Origin: Streptomyces sp. Ag109_O5-1
Lineage (GTDB): Bacteria > Actinomycetota > Actinomycetes > Streptomycetales > Streptomycetaceae
Direction of reading: 5' to 3'
Assembly (NCBI RefSeq): GCF_003814875.1
Contig: NZ_RKQF01000001.1
Location: 2,356,001 to 2,420,000, forward strand
Length of the DNA stretch: 64,000 nt
Shown here in pieces: positions 44,031 to 53,179 of this stretch (positions are counted from its first letter, which is position 1; each line of letters begins with the position of its first letter). The notes under the pieces are model-generated. The model saw only the letters and a list, made by a program, of their open reading frames with translations. It ran no database searches and was not told the origin of the DNA. A program made the position numbers and the translations under genes.

Positions 44031-44072
44031 GCGTAGTGCAAGAACAGGTTGGCCAGCACGGGCGAGCCCACG
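44031..44072 (-). pseudogene. Outer intron RT, short middle fragment
   Basis: The reverse frame reads GGVGSPVLANLFLHYA, the block that normally precedes LDEWM and YADD in group II RTs. It is joined to 41985 across the inner intron and cut at about 44072 by the serine recombinase gene. Confidence 0.7.
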
Positions 44073-45606
44073 CCCCCAACACAATGGATAACTCGGGCGC
44101 ATGTCACCCTCGGTGTCGGCGGCGTCGTAGTTCTGGTCACTCTGGGTGGTCTTCTTCCTGACCGGGATGCGGTGCCGGATGGTGATCTTTTCGGGGCCGA
44201 TGAGGATGTCCTGGACCAGCAGGCGCAGCACGCGTTGGCGCTGGGACACCTCGGCCACGGCGGCGTTCCTGCGGAGCTGGGCGAGGAAGTCTTTGAGGCT
44301 CGGGGCGAGTTGGAGGTAGGCGTCGCGGTCGGCAAGCTGGGAGTCGAGTGCGTCGAGCTGGCCGCGCAGGCCGGCCTCGCGGGCGCGCAGGTCGGGCATC
44401 CGCGCACGGAGTTCGTCGATGGTGATCAGCTGTTCCTGGAAGGCTTCGATCATCCTGGTGATCGCCATGTTCGCCTTTGCCAGGGCGAGTTCGGTCCGGG
44501 CGCGTTGGCGGGTGGCCGGGTCCGAGGTACGGGCGCGTTCGAGGCGCTGGTCGATCTCGGTCCGGATCAGGTGCGGGTCGGCGAGCAGGGCGGTGATGTG
44601 GTCCCAGACGAGGGCGTCGAGGTAGTCGGCGCGGACCGGCTTGCTGGCGCAGATGCGGCCGCCTTCGTAGCGGTAATCGTCGGAGCCCAGGCACCGGTAG
44701 TAGTAGATCTTGTTGTTGGCACTCGTCGTGGTGTGGCTGCGGTAGTAGCCGTATCCGCAGGTCGTGCAGGCGATGATGCCCTGCAGCAGGGAGGGGACCT
44801 TGCTGTTGCGGGAGGCGAACTTCTTGTTGTCCGCCAGGCGCTGGGCGACGCGCTCGAAGGTGGCCTGGTCGATGATCGCGGGGATGGGGATGGTGATCCA
44901 CTCCTCGCGGGGGCGGTCGACGGCCTTGACAGGGCGCGGGGTGGTGCGGCCCTGCAGACGCGCGACGCGGTTGAGGGCCGGGGGCTCGTGGACGAGTTGG
45001 GTCTTGCCGAAGACGGCGTGGCCCGCGTAGGCGGGGTTGCGGAGCATGCCCCAGACGACGCTGCGGTCCCAGCGCGTCTTGCCGGTACGGGTCAAGGTGC
45101 CGGACTCGCTCAGCCAGCGGGTCAGGTCGGCGAGGGAGGCGCCCTCGTCGGCGTAGCGGCGAAACGGCTCGGCCACCAGCGCGGCTTCGTGCTCGACGAT
45201 CTCGTAAGCGGCTCCGCACTCGGGAGATTTGCGCAGGTAGCGGTAGCCGAACGGGGCGCCGGCCAGGACGTTGACGGACCCGGCCTTGGCCCGGTAGGTC
45301 TTGCCGCGCCGGTAGCGTTCCATGAGCTGGGCCTTCTCGTACTCGGCGAACATGCCCTGGAACTGGACGAGCAGCTGGTCCTCGGGGCTGTCGCCACGCG
45401 GCCCGCGGACGAACTCCACACGGGTGCCCGCGCGGGCGAACTCCTCGATCAGCAGGGCCTGGTAGGCGAACTTGCGGGCCAGCCGGTCCGGCGCGTAGCA
45501 CAGCACCACATCCACGCCGACCTGCGCGACGAGGTCCCGCAGCCGCTCCAGACCAGGACGGATCAGGGTGGCGCCGGAGTGCCCTTCGTCCTCGATTGAT
45601 ATGAAG
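44073..45606 (-). pseudogene. Large serine recombinase lacking its catalytic N-terminus
   Basis: The open frame starts without a start codon near 45606 (SIEDEGHSGATLIRPGLERL). It continues through VDVVLCYAPDRLARKFAYQA, the Recombinase domain (AGAPFGYRYLRK, RSVVWGMLRNPAYAGHAVFG), a zinc ribbon (GIIACTTCGYGYYRS ... YYYRCLGSD) and a coiled coil to DTEGDMRPSYPL. The first ~45 residues with the nucleophilic Ser (YxRVSS region) are gone, and the last codons are replaced by group II intron sequence. An internal ATG at 45515 would give a protein without catalysis. Confidence 0.85.
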
Positions 45607-46317
45607 TGTCTACCACATATAACGAATACAGTTCAGGCAGGTCGACTTTCACCCAAACGGCACCGAACAGAGCTCAAGCACCTGCTGTTTCATGAATTGT
45701 GCGTGGATGGCGTGAACCGGCAGAAATCTCAGCGGATGAACTGCGCCCGCCCACGGGGGCACTTCGCCGCCTCGGCGAACTGCACGATGACTTCGGAACG
45801 CTCCAGACTGACACGTGATGGAACGGTTGGAGTGGTCGTCACGCCCCGGGGAGTCTCAATGCGTGAAGTCAAGCAGTGCGTTCCTGGAACGCTGTTTCTT
45901 ATGGTGCTTCTGCACACGCACGCTGGAAGGAAGTAAAGGCCGCATCAGCGGAGCCAGCAGGGAACACCAGCGAGACGGTGACCCGGTTCGCCGTCGTGAT
46001 GACGTAGTGCTGTGCCAGGTAGGAGAGATCACCCCAGCTTTCTCGGGCATGGGCTCGCATCAGGATCTGGCCGCATCTCGTGCAGGCTATCCAGGGAACG
46101 AGAACGAGACCGGCCAGATCTTGTTCGGCTACACCCGTTGCCTCGGGAACGATGGTTTCGTCGCCTTCGATCAGCTTCAGGGAGCCTGGTTTGCCTTCAT
46201 CACGGCACTGAAGGATCTGGCGCGTGAGGGCCTCCCGCGCTGGGCAGCGAGGCGGTTCAGCCCCGATCAGCGCGCCAGGCGGCTGACCGCCCAGCTCGAA
46301 GCCCGAGCAACTATGGC
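45607..46317. other. 711 bp flank with one doubtful reverse frame
   Basis: The first 40 bp are AT-rich (taccacatataacgaatac) where the recombinase is cut. A reverse frame from about 46200 to 45899 encodes DETIVPEATGVAEQDLAGLV, PWIACTRCGQILMRAHARES and YVITTANRVTVSLVFPAGSA, stop 45899. It has a CxxC pair and reads protein-like but has no clear start or family; I rate it a possible gene relic. Confidence 0.3.
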
Positions 46318-46604
46318 GATCGCTCACCTGGGACCGCGGCAAGGAGCTGTCGGCGCACGCCCAGTTCACGATCGAGACCGGCATCCCGGTCTACGTCGCC
46401 GATCCGCACAGCCCCTGGCAGCGCGGCACCAACGAGAACACGAACGGCCTCCGCCAATACTTCCCGAAGGGAACTGACCTTTCTCGATGGGCGGCTGAGG
46501 ATATCGAGGCGGTCGCTGCCACGCTCAACAGCCGGCCCCGGAAGAGTCTCGGTTGGAAGACGCCAGCCGAAGCCCTCAACGACCATCTACTATCGATCAC
46601 ATAA
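46318..46604 (+). pseudogene. IS30-family transposase C-terminal fragment
   Basis: The forward frame reads [40 protein letters not shown] and [16 protein letters not shown] to a stop at 46604. It carries the second Asp (WDRG) and the Glu of NEN-x-NGLLR of the IS30 DDE core; everything before is missing. Confidence 0.85.
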
Positions 46605-46629
46605 GCCGGTGTTGCATCCACTGGTTGAA

Positions 46630-46929
46630 CCTGGTGAGTACACGAGTGACGAATTCCGCAGCGAAATAGGCAAGTTGCGCATGAGGCAGTCGATGGGGCG
46701 CGTCGGCTCTTGCTACGATAATGCCGCCGCGGAAAGCTGGTTCGCCATCCTGAAAGCAGAGATCGGGACGACCATGTGGGAGACCCGCGAGGCCGCCCGG
46801 GCCGACGTTTTCCGTTACGTCGAGGTCGAGTACAACCGCAGCCGGCTCCGTCGGCACCCCGACTACGGGTACGTCACCCCGCTCGAAACGAGATCCTTGC
46901 TCAGGCAGAACCTCGTCCCGGCAGCGTAA
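46630..46929 (+). pseudogene. IS3-family OrfB C-terminal fragment
   Basis: The forward frame reads YTSDEFRSEIGKLRMRQSMG, RVGSCYDNAAAESWFAILKA and EVEYNRSRLRRHPDYGYVTP to a stop at 46929. This is the last third of an IS3 transposase including the catalytic Glu (AAAESW). It differs from the 36 kb IS3. Confidence 0.85.
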
Positions 46930-47086
46930 ACACCCGCTGTCCACTTCGCGGGGGGAACTTCATTGTTCCTGTCGCTTAGCTGCATCTTGGCTCTGGATCG
47001 CCTGCTGTCACGTCCAACGTTCGGCTCGTCCTGAGTTGCCCGAAAGTCGTACGGGACTGCCTGGGAGTGCGGGCGCGGGTGCTCTA

Positions 47087-48254
47087 CTGACTTCGGCTCG
47101 TCAGGGTGACTTTGGATCGTCGAGGGCCAGGCTGGTGCCGGCTATGAAGCCGTCGAGGGTTTCTAGCCGGTACTGGAGGCGCTTGAGCCGGTTGCGTACG
47201 AAGGTTTCGAGTCGGTCCAGGGCGACGGCGGCGAGGTTGGCCAGACTGCGCTTGACGTGCGCCCATACCCACTCGACGGGGTTGAGGTCGGGTGAGTAGG
47301 CGGGCAGCAGGAACACCGTCAGCCATGCACGCTCAGCGATCAGCTCGCCCATGGTGCGGGAGAGGTGGGTGTTCAGCCGGTCCCACACCAGCACGATCGG
47401 TGCCTTGACGAGGTGGTGGACGCCGTCGATCAGGGCGATGAAGTCCCGCTCGCCCATGCTGCGGCGCTTGTCCTTGCCCGCTCGGTGGGTGCGCAGGCGG
47501 TGGCACAGCCGGGTGCGGGAGCCGGGCCGCATGGCGATCAGTCCGGCCACCGACAGGCGCCCCGAACGGCGGCCGCTGACCGTCACGATCGGGGTGCGGC
47601 CGCGCCGGCCCCAGGTTCGTCCTTTGGGCGGCCGTCGGGTGAACCCGGCTTCGTCCTCGAAGCAGATGTAGCCTCCGCAGGCCGCCCGGGCTCTTTTACC
47701 TCGGCCCAGGTCGCCTCCTTCCACGCAGTCACGGCCTGCTCGTCGCGTTCGGCGACCCGCCGCGCGGGCACCTGCGGGCTGAAACCGAGGCGGTGCATCA
47801 GCCTCGTGGCCCCCGAGACGCTGTAGGAGATGTGGAACTTCCTGCCGATCAGCGTGGCCACCCTCGCCGCGGTCCACACCTGGTCCTCCACCCAGCCGTG
47901 CGCGGCAGGCCCCTGCTCGAGATACACGGCGAGTTTCTCCCGACAGCGCGGTGACAGACGGCATCGCGACCCGGCCGAGCCACGGGAGGCCAGAGCCTCA
48001 CGACCGCCGTCCCGCCACAACTTGTGCCACTGGTAGGCCGTTTTCAGGCTCACCCGCAGGTGTCTTGCGACCTCCGACGGCTTGATCTCCTACTCGAACA
48101 GCTCGGCCGCCTGCATCCGTACCGTCTCCCGGCGTTGCCGCCCCGCAGCGGTCAGCCCGCCCCCATCCGCATACCTCACACACCACGGGATACAGCCACC
48201 GCTTCGAGCCCATCAGGGACTTCGCGAAGATTCACCCTGACGAGCCGAAGTCAG
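47087..48254 (-). mobile_element. IS630-family element with TA target duplication
   Basis: The ends ctgacttcggctcgtcaggg (47087) and its complement (ending 48254) are perfectly inverted for about 23 bp. TA is present on both sides (47085-47086 and 48255-48256), the classic IS630/Tc1 target. 1168 bp. Confidence 0.92.
47101..48179 (-). pseudogene. IS630 transposase with an amber codon and a -1 shift
   Basis: GTG 48179 opens RYADGGGLTAAGRQRRETVR to ELFE, then a TAG at 48090-48092, then EIKPSEVARHLRVSLKTAYQ in the same frame. After AEVK (gtaaaagagcc, about 47695) the protein continues one base back as RARAACGGYICFEDEAGFTR. It goes on through VLVWDRLNTHLS and LLPAYSPDLNPVEWVWAHVK, with DDE residues in FEDEAG, WDRLNTH and NPVEWVW. 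The A4G at the switch could be programmed slippage, known in some IS630 members; the amber codon looks like decay. Confidence 0.8.
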
Positions 48255-48438
48255 TAAATGTGGCGAAGTGCGCGCCCTCGATGGGGAATTGCTGACGACG
48301 GCGAGCTGTCACCTGGGGAAGGCCCGTGCCCCTTGGCCTCTGTGGACGGTCAGCGATTTTGGCTCTGTCCGCAGTTCCGTGAATGATCTTGCGGGTGCGG
48401 CTTCTGGTCGTGTGCAGGGTTTGTAGCGGCGTGTCAGG

Positions 48439-48801
48439 TCATGCGGGCGTCTGCGGATCTTCGCGTCCGAGCATGTCGGCGAGAGGAGTCCCGATTCGTG
48501 CTGCTGCGATTCGACGTGCTCGCAACTGGGCTCGGGTACGGGGGCGGAACTTGGGTTCCTTGCCGCAGCCGCAGGATTCGCGGCCCTCGTAACGCAGTCC
48601 GGCGTCCAGCACGGCAGCCACGACGGTCCACGCTTTGGTGTCTCGGCGCCGCGGTGCCGCAAAGTCATGGCCAGCACAGAGCATTGGCTCGGCGCATCGG
48701 GGACATCGGTGTCCGCCGGGCCCTGGGTGCTGCTTGAACGCGACGCGGCAGGGCACGCACACGTAATGCAGCTTGTAGGGCTTCTCGGCGTAGTAACACA
48801 C
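48439..48801 (-). CDS. ISL3 passenger: small Cys-rich zinc-ribbon-like protein
   Basis: About 120 residues from a GTG at 48801 (VCYYAEKPYKLHYVCVPCRV); an ATG at 48909 in the same frame would overlap the transposase end. Two CxxC pairs (YVCVPCRVAFKQ, HRCPRCAEPMLCAGHDF) suggest a zinc ribbon. RRRDTKAWTVVAAVLDAGLR, SCGCGKEPKFRPRT and a basic ARRIAAARIGTPLADML follow. It lies inside the IS ends, downstream of and parallel to the transposase. Function unknown; similar proteins are scattered through Streptomyces genomes. Confidence 0.6.
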   Translation of the reverse strand: MCYYAEKPYKLHYVCVPCRVAFKQHPGPGGHRCPRCAEPMLCAGHDFAAPRRRDTKAWTVVAAVLDAGLRYEGRESCGCGKEPKFRPRTRAQLRARRIAAARIGTPLADMLGREDPQTPA

Positions 48802-48856
48802 GAGACGAACGTACCCGGCATGGTGGCGGCTGACGAGGCGTTTTTCATGGTGCAGT

Positions 48857-50452
48857 TCATGGCCGGGTGAGGATGCGGGTTCGCAGGAGTTCGAACGAGG
48901 CCCGGCCATACATTGCTCTCTTGAGTGTTTTGACCCGGTTCACGTTTCCTTCGACAGCACCGGAACTCCACGGCAGCGTGAGTCCGGCGGTGACAGCGTC
49001 GAGGTCCTGGCGGAGGAAGCCGGCGAAGCCCTGCATCGGCTTCGGTGCGTTTTGTTCGGCCTGGCGGATCCACTCCAGCAGCAGGAATCCGCGCCGGTGA
49101 CGCACCAGATCTGCGAAGGCCCGGGCGAGGTCGCAGGCCCGGGTGATGTCCGGGCAGGCGAGCCGGACCTGAAGGAGGCGCTCGTCCTGGCTTTCGGTGA
49201 GCGTCTCCCGGGGCCGCATGATCCACGAGGTGATCTTGCGAGGGCTCGGGATGTCGGCCCGGATCGGTTCGGCGGTGCCCGTGCGGAGGGCGGCGAGGTG
49301 TTTGCGGACGACCTGGCGGCTGCCTCGGTAGCCGCGATCCTGGATCTCCAGGAACAGCTGTGTGCCGCTGACCTGGCCCTGCGCCTCGGTGAAGCGAGCG
49401 TTGAGGTATGCCTTGAAGGGCTCCAGGACGCCGTTGGGGCGGCGGTCGCGGGCGGAGGCCAGCAACTCGTCGAGGTCGGTGTCGCGAAAGCGGCGCACGG
49501 TCTTGCGGTCGAGGTTCAGCCGGCGGGCGATGGCGCTGATCGTCCAGCGTTTCTCCAGCAGGCGGTGGATGTCCTCGTGGCGGTGGCGGGTGCGTTCGAT
49601 GATCTGGGTGCGGGGCAGTTCCGCGGGCGGTAACAGCATCGGCTCCACTTCGGGTACTTCGGTCGCCGTCTTCTCCTCGGCACGTTTGCGCAGGCAGTCG
49701 CGATGCTGGTGGCAGGTCTTCTCCACCGCGGCGGACAGGTTCTGAAGCAAATGCCAGCGATCGGCGACTTCCAGGGCATTGGGGGCGGCTTCCTTGACCG
49801 CCTTGGTGTAGGCGGTGGCGCGGTCCCGGCAGATGATCTCGGCTCCGGGATGCTCGGTGAGCCAGGCCGCGAACGTTTCGGAGGTGCGGTCGGGCAGTAC
49901 GTCCACGACGTGGCCGGCCTCGACGTCGATCAGCACGGTGCCGTAGGTGCAGCCCTTGCGGAAGGCGAACTCGTCCACCCCCAGCACCCGCGGCGCACGG
50001 TCCGGCACCGCCGGCGCCGTCAGCAGCCTGAGCAGCCGGGTTCGGCCCGCGGTGAGCCGCAGGCGTCGGCACAGCCGTGCGGCGGGACGGCCGCCGAGCT
50101 CGATCGCGATCGACCGCAGCCAGCCCGCCAGCCCGGTACTGGAACGGCGGTAGCGCGTGGACAGACCCGGCACCTGCTCGACGAACGTCGCACGGGAACA
50201 GCTCCTGCGGTCGCAGAAGTACCGGCGCACCCGCAGCCGGACGACGACTCGGCGTGACCCCAACGGCCGCTCATCCAGGGTGCGTTGATACGTGCTGTGT
50301 ACGCGGCGGGCCTGTTTACGGCAGTTCGGGCACCGGCCTGGACGGGCCGTCGACACCGCCTCCACCACCAGGATGCCGGAGGAGTCGCACACCCCCTCCA
50401 CCCGCACATCGATCCCGGGAAACAGCACATCCTCAATCGTCTTGCTCGCCAC
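48857..50452 (-). CDS. ISL3-family transposase
   Basis: 531 residues, intact. N-terminal zinc finger (CPNCRKQARRVHSTY ... RRYFCDRRSC), then the DDE_Tnp_ISL3 core with VLGVDEFAFRKGCTYGTVLI (first Asp), EIICRDRATAYTKAVKEAAP (second), VADRWHLLQNL and the Glu region WSSGAVEGNVNRVKTLKRAM. An HTH insert (WTISAIARRLNLDRKTVRRF) lies in the middle. The start ATG 50452 is about 75 bp inside the right IS end. Probably still functional. Confidence 0.93.
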   Translation of the reverse strand: MASKTIEDVLFPGIDVRVEGVCDSSGILVVEAVSTARPGRCPNCRKQARRVHSTYQRTLDERPLGSRRVVVRLRVRRYFCDRRSCSRATFVEQVPGLSTRYRRSSTGLAGWLRSIAIELGGRPAARLCRRLRLTAGRTRLLRLLTAPAVPDRAPRVLGVDEFAFRKGCTYGTVLIDVEAGHVVDVLPDRTSETFAAWLTEHPGAEIICRDRATAYTKAVKEAAPNALEVADRWHLLQNLSAAVEKTCHQHRDCLRKRAEEKTATEVPEVEPMLLPPAELPRTQIIERTRHRHEDIHRLLEKRWTISAIARRLNLDRKTVRRFRDTDLDELLASARDRRPNGVLEPFKAYLNARFTEAQGQVSGTQLFLEIQDRGYRGSRQVVRKHLAALRTGTAEPIRADIPSPRKITSWIMRPRETLTESQDERLLQVRLACPDITRACDLARAFADLVRHRRGFLLLEWIRQAEQNAPKPMQGFAGFLRQDLDAVTAGLTLPWSSGAVEGNVNRVKTLKRAMYGRASFELLRTRILTRP

Positions 50453-50536
50453 AGCAGGAAATACGTTGCCGAAACGATCCCGCGTTCCTGCCGCTGACCT
50501 GGGGATTCACGGAACTGCGGACAGAGCCGCGATTTT

Positions 50537-50923
50537 TCCCCAGCTTCCGAGACTTCGTGGTCACCGATTGGGCCAGGCCGGCGGGTCGCGAGTCTCCAAG
50601 GGGAGGTTGACCGTGACGAGAGTCCCGCCCATCCCTGTATCAGGTGGTTTGGGCGATTGGTAGTCGTTCCATCTGAATCGTTTGGGTTCTCCTTGGGCAT
50701 GTCCGTGCCGGGTTGAGGGGCCTGGCCGTCTCGGAGTCGCCGTCCCTCGACCGACGGGCCGAGGGGTCGATTGACACTCTGGATGGCAGGCGCGCCTGGA
50801 CCCAAGCCCACGTCGAGGCCTTCCGCTTCAAGCGCTGATCGTTCACATCCGACTCTCCATCGGTCGCCGTAGCTCACACCACATCAGTTACACCAGTGGC
50901 TTTGCAGGCCCGGAAAGGGGTGG
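50537..50923. other. 387 bp without a recognisable gene
   Basis: Between ISL3 and the LuxR gene. A forward frame ends LDGRRAWTQAHVEAFRFKR near 50838 but has no supported start or family. Confidence 0.35.
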
Positions 50924-51916
50924 TCAGTCGTGGTCGATCGGTAGTAGGCCGAGCTGGACTGCCCGCTTGCCCGCTTCGAAGCGGCTCCGTGCCTGGAGCT
51001 TATCCAGGAGATCCGCCACGGTGCGCCGGATGGTCCGTGCGGAGAGTCCCATGCGTTTGGCGATGGCTTCGTCCGTCATCCCCTGGGCGAGTAGTTCGAG
51101 GGTCTGGGTGTGCTGCCGGCTCAGCTCCTCCACGGATCCGCGGGTAGGCTGGCCGAACGGGGTTGCGGCAGTCCACATGGCCTCGAAAAGTCCGCACAGA
51201 GCTGTGAGGATGCTGTCGCGTCTGACAATGAGGGCTCCCTGCCGGGCATCGTTGATGGTGGTGGGCAGGACTGCTATCTGGCGATCGGCGATGATCATGC
51301 GAATAGGGAGCGTGGGGATGGTTCGCACCGACGCGCCTTGTTCGGTGAGCCAGGTCAGGTGACTGCGAGTGCAGGCGTCATGCTTGATGCTGTCGAGGTA
51401 GATGGTCCGCATGCGGACGCCTTTGTCGAGGATGGTCTGATTGGCCGCGCGGCCGGCCGCCAGGTCCACTGCGGAGTGAGCACCACCTGGGGCGAACGTC
51501 ATCACCTCGCTATGAGCCTGCTCACCGAGTTCCATCAGGAAGGAGTGGATTCCCTCGGCCGGGATAACTTCCTCGCCCGGTGCGTTGCCGGGCGCGAGGT
51601 GGGCGCATTCCGCGATCAGCTGGGCGGCTGCTGCTCTGGCCGCCTCAATGCGCTGATGATGGGCTGCCAGATCGGCCTGGTGCCGTTGGAGCAGCAGCGT
51701 CATGGCGCGTTCGGGGCTCACCGGGAAGAAACCGCTTACGCCCTGCGGATACGGACGGATGACTGTCAGCTTGGCGAGGTGGTCCAGGCATGTACGCACC
51801 TGCGCGGTCGGCACTCCCAGGCGATTGGCTATGTGATCGACGCCATCGCCTGGGTGGACCAGCATGATGCGGTAGACATCCTCGGACAGGGAATCGAGAC
51901 CCAATGGCTCAAGCAT
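50924..51916 (-). CDS. LuxR-family regulator with TrmB-like N-terminus
   Basis: 330 residues from ATG 51916 (MLEPLGLDSLSEDVYRIMLV); an earlier start would add residues belonging to an unrelated upstream fragment. Residues ~10-60 form a TrmB-type winged helix (GDGVDHIANRLGVPTAQVRT). The middle resembles phospholipase-D-like TrmB sensor regions (VMTFAPGGAHSAVDL, VRMRTIYLDSIKHDA). The C-terminus is LuxR HTH (ELLAQGMTDEAIAKRMGLSA, RTIRRTVADLLDKL). This class often controls neighbouring biosynthetic genes, here possibly the lipopeptide cluster. Confidence 0.82.
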   Translation of the reverse strand: MLEPLGLDSLSEDVYRIMLVHPGDGVDHIANRLGVPTAQVRTCLDHLAKLTVIRPYPQGVSGFFPVSPERAMTLLLQRHQADLAAHHQRIEAARAAAAQLIAECAHLAPGNAPGEEVIPAEGIHSFLMELGEQAHSEVMTFAPGGAHSAVDLAAGRAANQTILDKGVRMRTIYLDSIKHDACTRSHLTWLTEQGASVRTIPTLPIRMIIADRQIAVLPTTINDARQGALIVRRDSILTALCGLFEAMWTAATPFGQPTRGSVEELSRQHTQTLELLAQGMTDEAIAKRMGLSARTIRRTVADLLDKLQARSRFEAGKRAVQLGLLPIDHD

Positions 51917-52439
51917 CGGCCAACGCCGCGGTGAGTACGAGACCTTGGCCCACGACGACGTCTGGCTTGCCACCGCGTGCCTGCGTGAGGCTGATGGTTC
52001 TGCCGTGCTCGTCAAGAAGACTGTCGTCCGGTATGGGCGTCTCCGGCGTGGCCGTGCCCGTGGGAAGCTCCACGGCATCCAGGCCAGCTTGGTCGTCGCT
52101 GACAGCCTGCTGCGTGTCGGCCGGGACCTGCTTCACCGTGCCCGCGACGAGTACCCCGACCTGCTCGGCGATGGTGCTGCTTGGGGTCGCCACAGAGCTG
52201 AGACCTTTAAGTGACGAGGAACAGTGGGCACGGCCGTCGACGTGGTGAGTGGGTGCGCCCCTTAGAGATCCCGACACCACCCATAGTCGCTCCTCGTGTC
52301 GCGCGTGCCTGTGGAGCGGTGTGGCCGAGCCCGTGGCCTCGACGGCGTCGGTAACGTCATGGCGTCCTTCGGTCTTTGCTGCGGAGGTGAGGGTGACTCG
52401 CAGATCTTGCCCCAGGATGTACTGGCGGGCCCAAGCACC
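51917..52439 (-). pseudogene. Fused scraps of a redoxin-like and a cupin-like gene
   Basis: One reverse open frame covers unrelated pieces. About 52420-52300 reads SAAKTEGRHDVTDAVEATGS and ATPLHRHARHEERLWVVSGS, a cupin motif with its His ligands. About 52080-51917 reads DDSLLDEHGRTISLTQARGG, like the start of AhpC/redoxin proteins, and ends at a stop next to the LuxR start. Neither is complete, so this is a deletion mosaic. Confidence 0.5.
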
Positions 52440-53150
52440 GCCGACCGCAGGTGTGAAGAGACTCATGGTGCACGGCTCCTTGCTTGCGGCGCCGATCCGA
52501 CTGTCTGCGGCTTCCTGCTGGAACGACCGGCCGAACAGGTCCTGGGTGAGCTTCCAGCCCTGGGGGCCGGCGAGAGACGGCACTTGCTTGCCTGCCTTGT
52601 GCCAGCACACGTTGTGGTCCTCTACTTCTTGGCCGGTCCGGTCTTTGGACACAGGGGGCGTCGCTGCAACGTGGAAACCGATCCACTGCGCGGTCGCACT
52701 GCCGATGTAGCCCCGGGCGCCGGCCGGGTGGATCGCTTCCTTTTCCTCTTTAGTCTTCGCAGTGGTCTGAGTCGACTTTCGCCCCGAATAGCTTGTGTAG
52801 CCCCGACTTTGCACGCAGCTGGCGACCAGAGCCTCGTTCGTCCGGTACAGCAGGATGTCCTCGGAGGTGTCATAGGTGTCAGTCCGTCGTACCCCGTGAC
52901 GGGCGCTGTCGCAGAAGCCGAGACGACCGGCGGGGCTCAGCGCCGCATCCGCCGCACCGCCGACCAGGCCCGCGGAGCATCGCATCCGCTGGTCAGGAGG
53001 CCAGTGGCGATTATCGTCGCACAGGCCGTGCTCGTGGCGTGCCGTACGCCTCGCTGTGCGAAACCCCGTTCGCCGGGCCGGAAGTTCCTCACAAGGGGTC
53101 ACCCACGCGGTTCCTGTCGTTTGAAGGGCGTCGAGTCTGTGGCCGCTGCC
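52440..53150 (-). pseudogene. Degraded relative of the 11430 lipoprotein
   Basis: The frame from ~52900 to ~52460 reads LLYRTNEALVASCVQSRGYT, TTAKTKEEKEAIHPAGARGY, IGSATAQWIGFHVAATPP and GWKLTQDLFGRSFQQEAADS, matching the intact lipoprotein at 11430-12350. Upstream, in another frame, ATGLLTSGC is its lipobox and VTGYDGL the following block, so at least one frameshift separates signal and body. The C-terminal ~100 residues are absent. Confidence 0.75.
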
Positions 53151-53179
53151 CATGCTTACGGGGAGCTTAAGGAGATCGC

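Larger units (their letters stand above)
41281..44072 (-). mobile_element. Outer group II intron, 5'-truncated, containing a second intron
   Basis: The 3' end is inferred at 41281 (..cacccgac). Domain VI is the hairpin at 41281-41316 (cccggagg/cctccggg) and domain V is 41321-41354, read on the reverse strand as gagcccggtgacgggagac and tgtcacgccggg. Upstream lies its reverse transcriptase gene, split at 41985/44031 by the inner intron. The intron's 5' domains are lost; at about 44072 sequence becomes serine recombinase. Confidence 0.7.
48361..50528 (-). mobile_element. ISL3-family element with 8-bp target duplication and a passenger gene
   Basis: The terminal repeat ggctctgtccgcagttccgt (48361) is inverted at the right end (to 50528). 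GCGATTTT is duplicated exactly at 48353-48360 and 50529-50536, the 8-bp duplication of ISL3. 2168 bp; longer than a bare ISL3 transposase unit because of the 48439-48801 gene. Confidence 0.93.

Noticed and set aside
44049..45599. 516-codon forward frame opposite the serine recombinase
   Set aside because: Antisense shadow; valine/glycine-rich low-complexity product.
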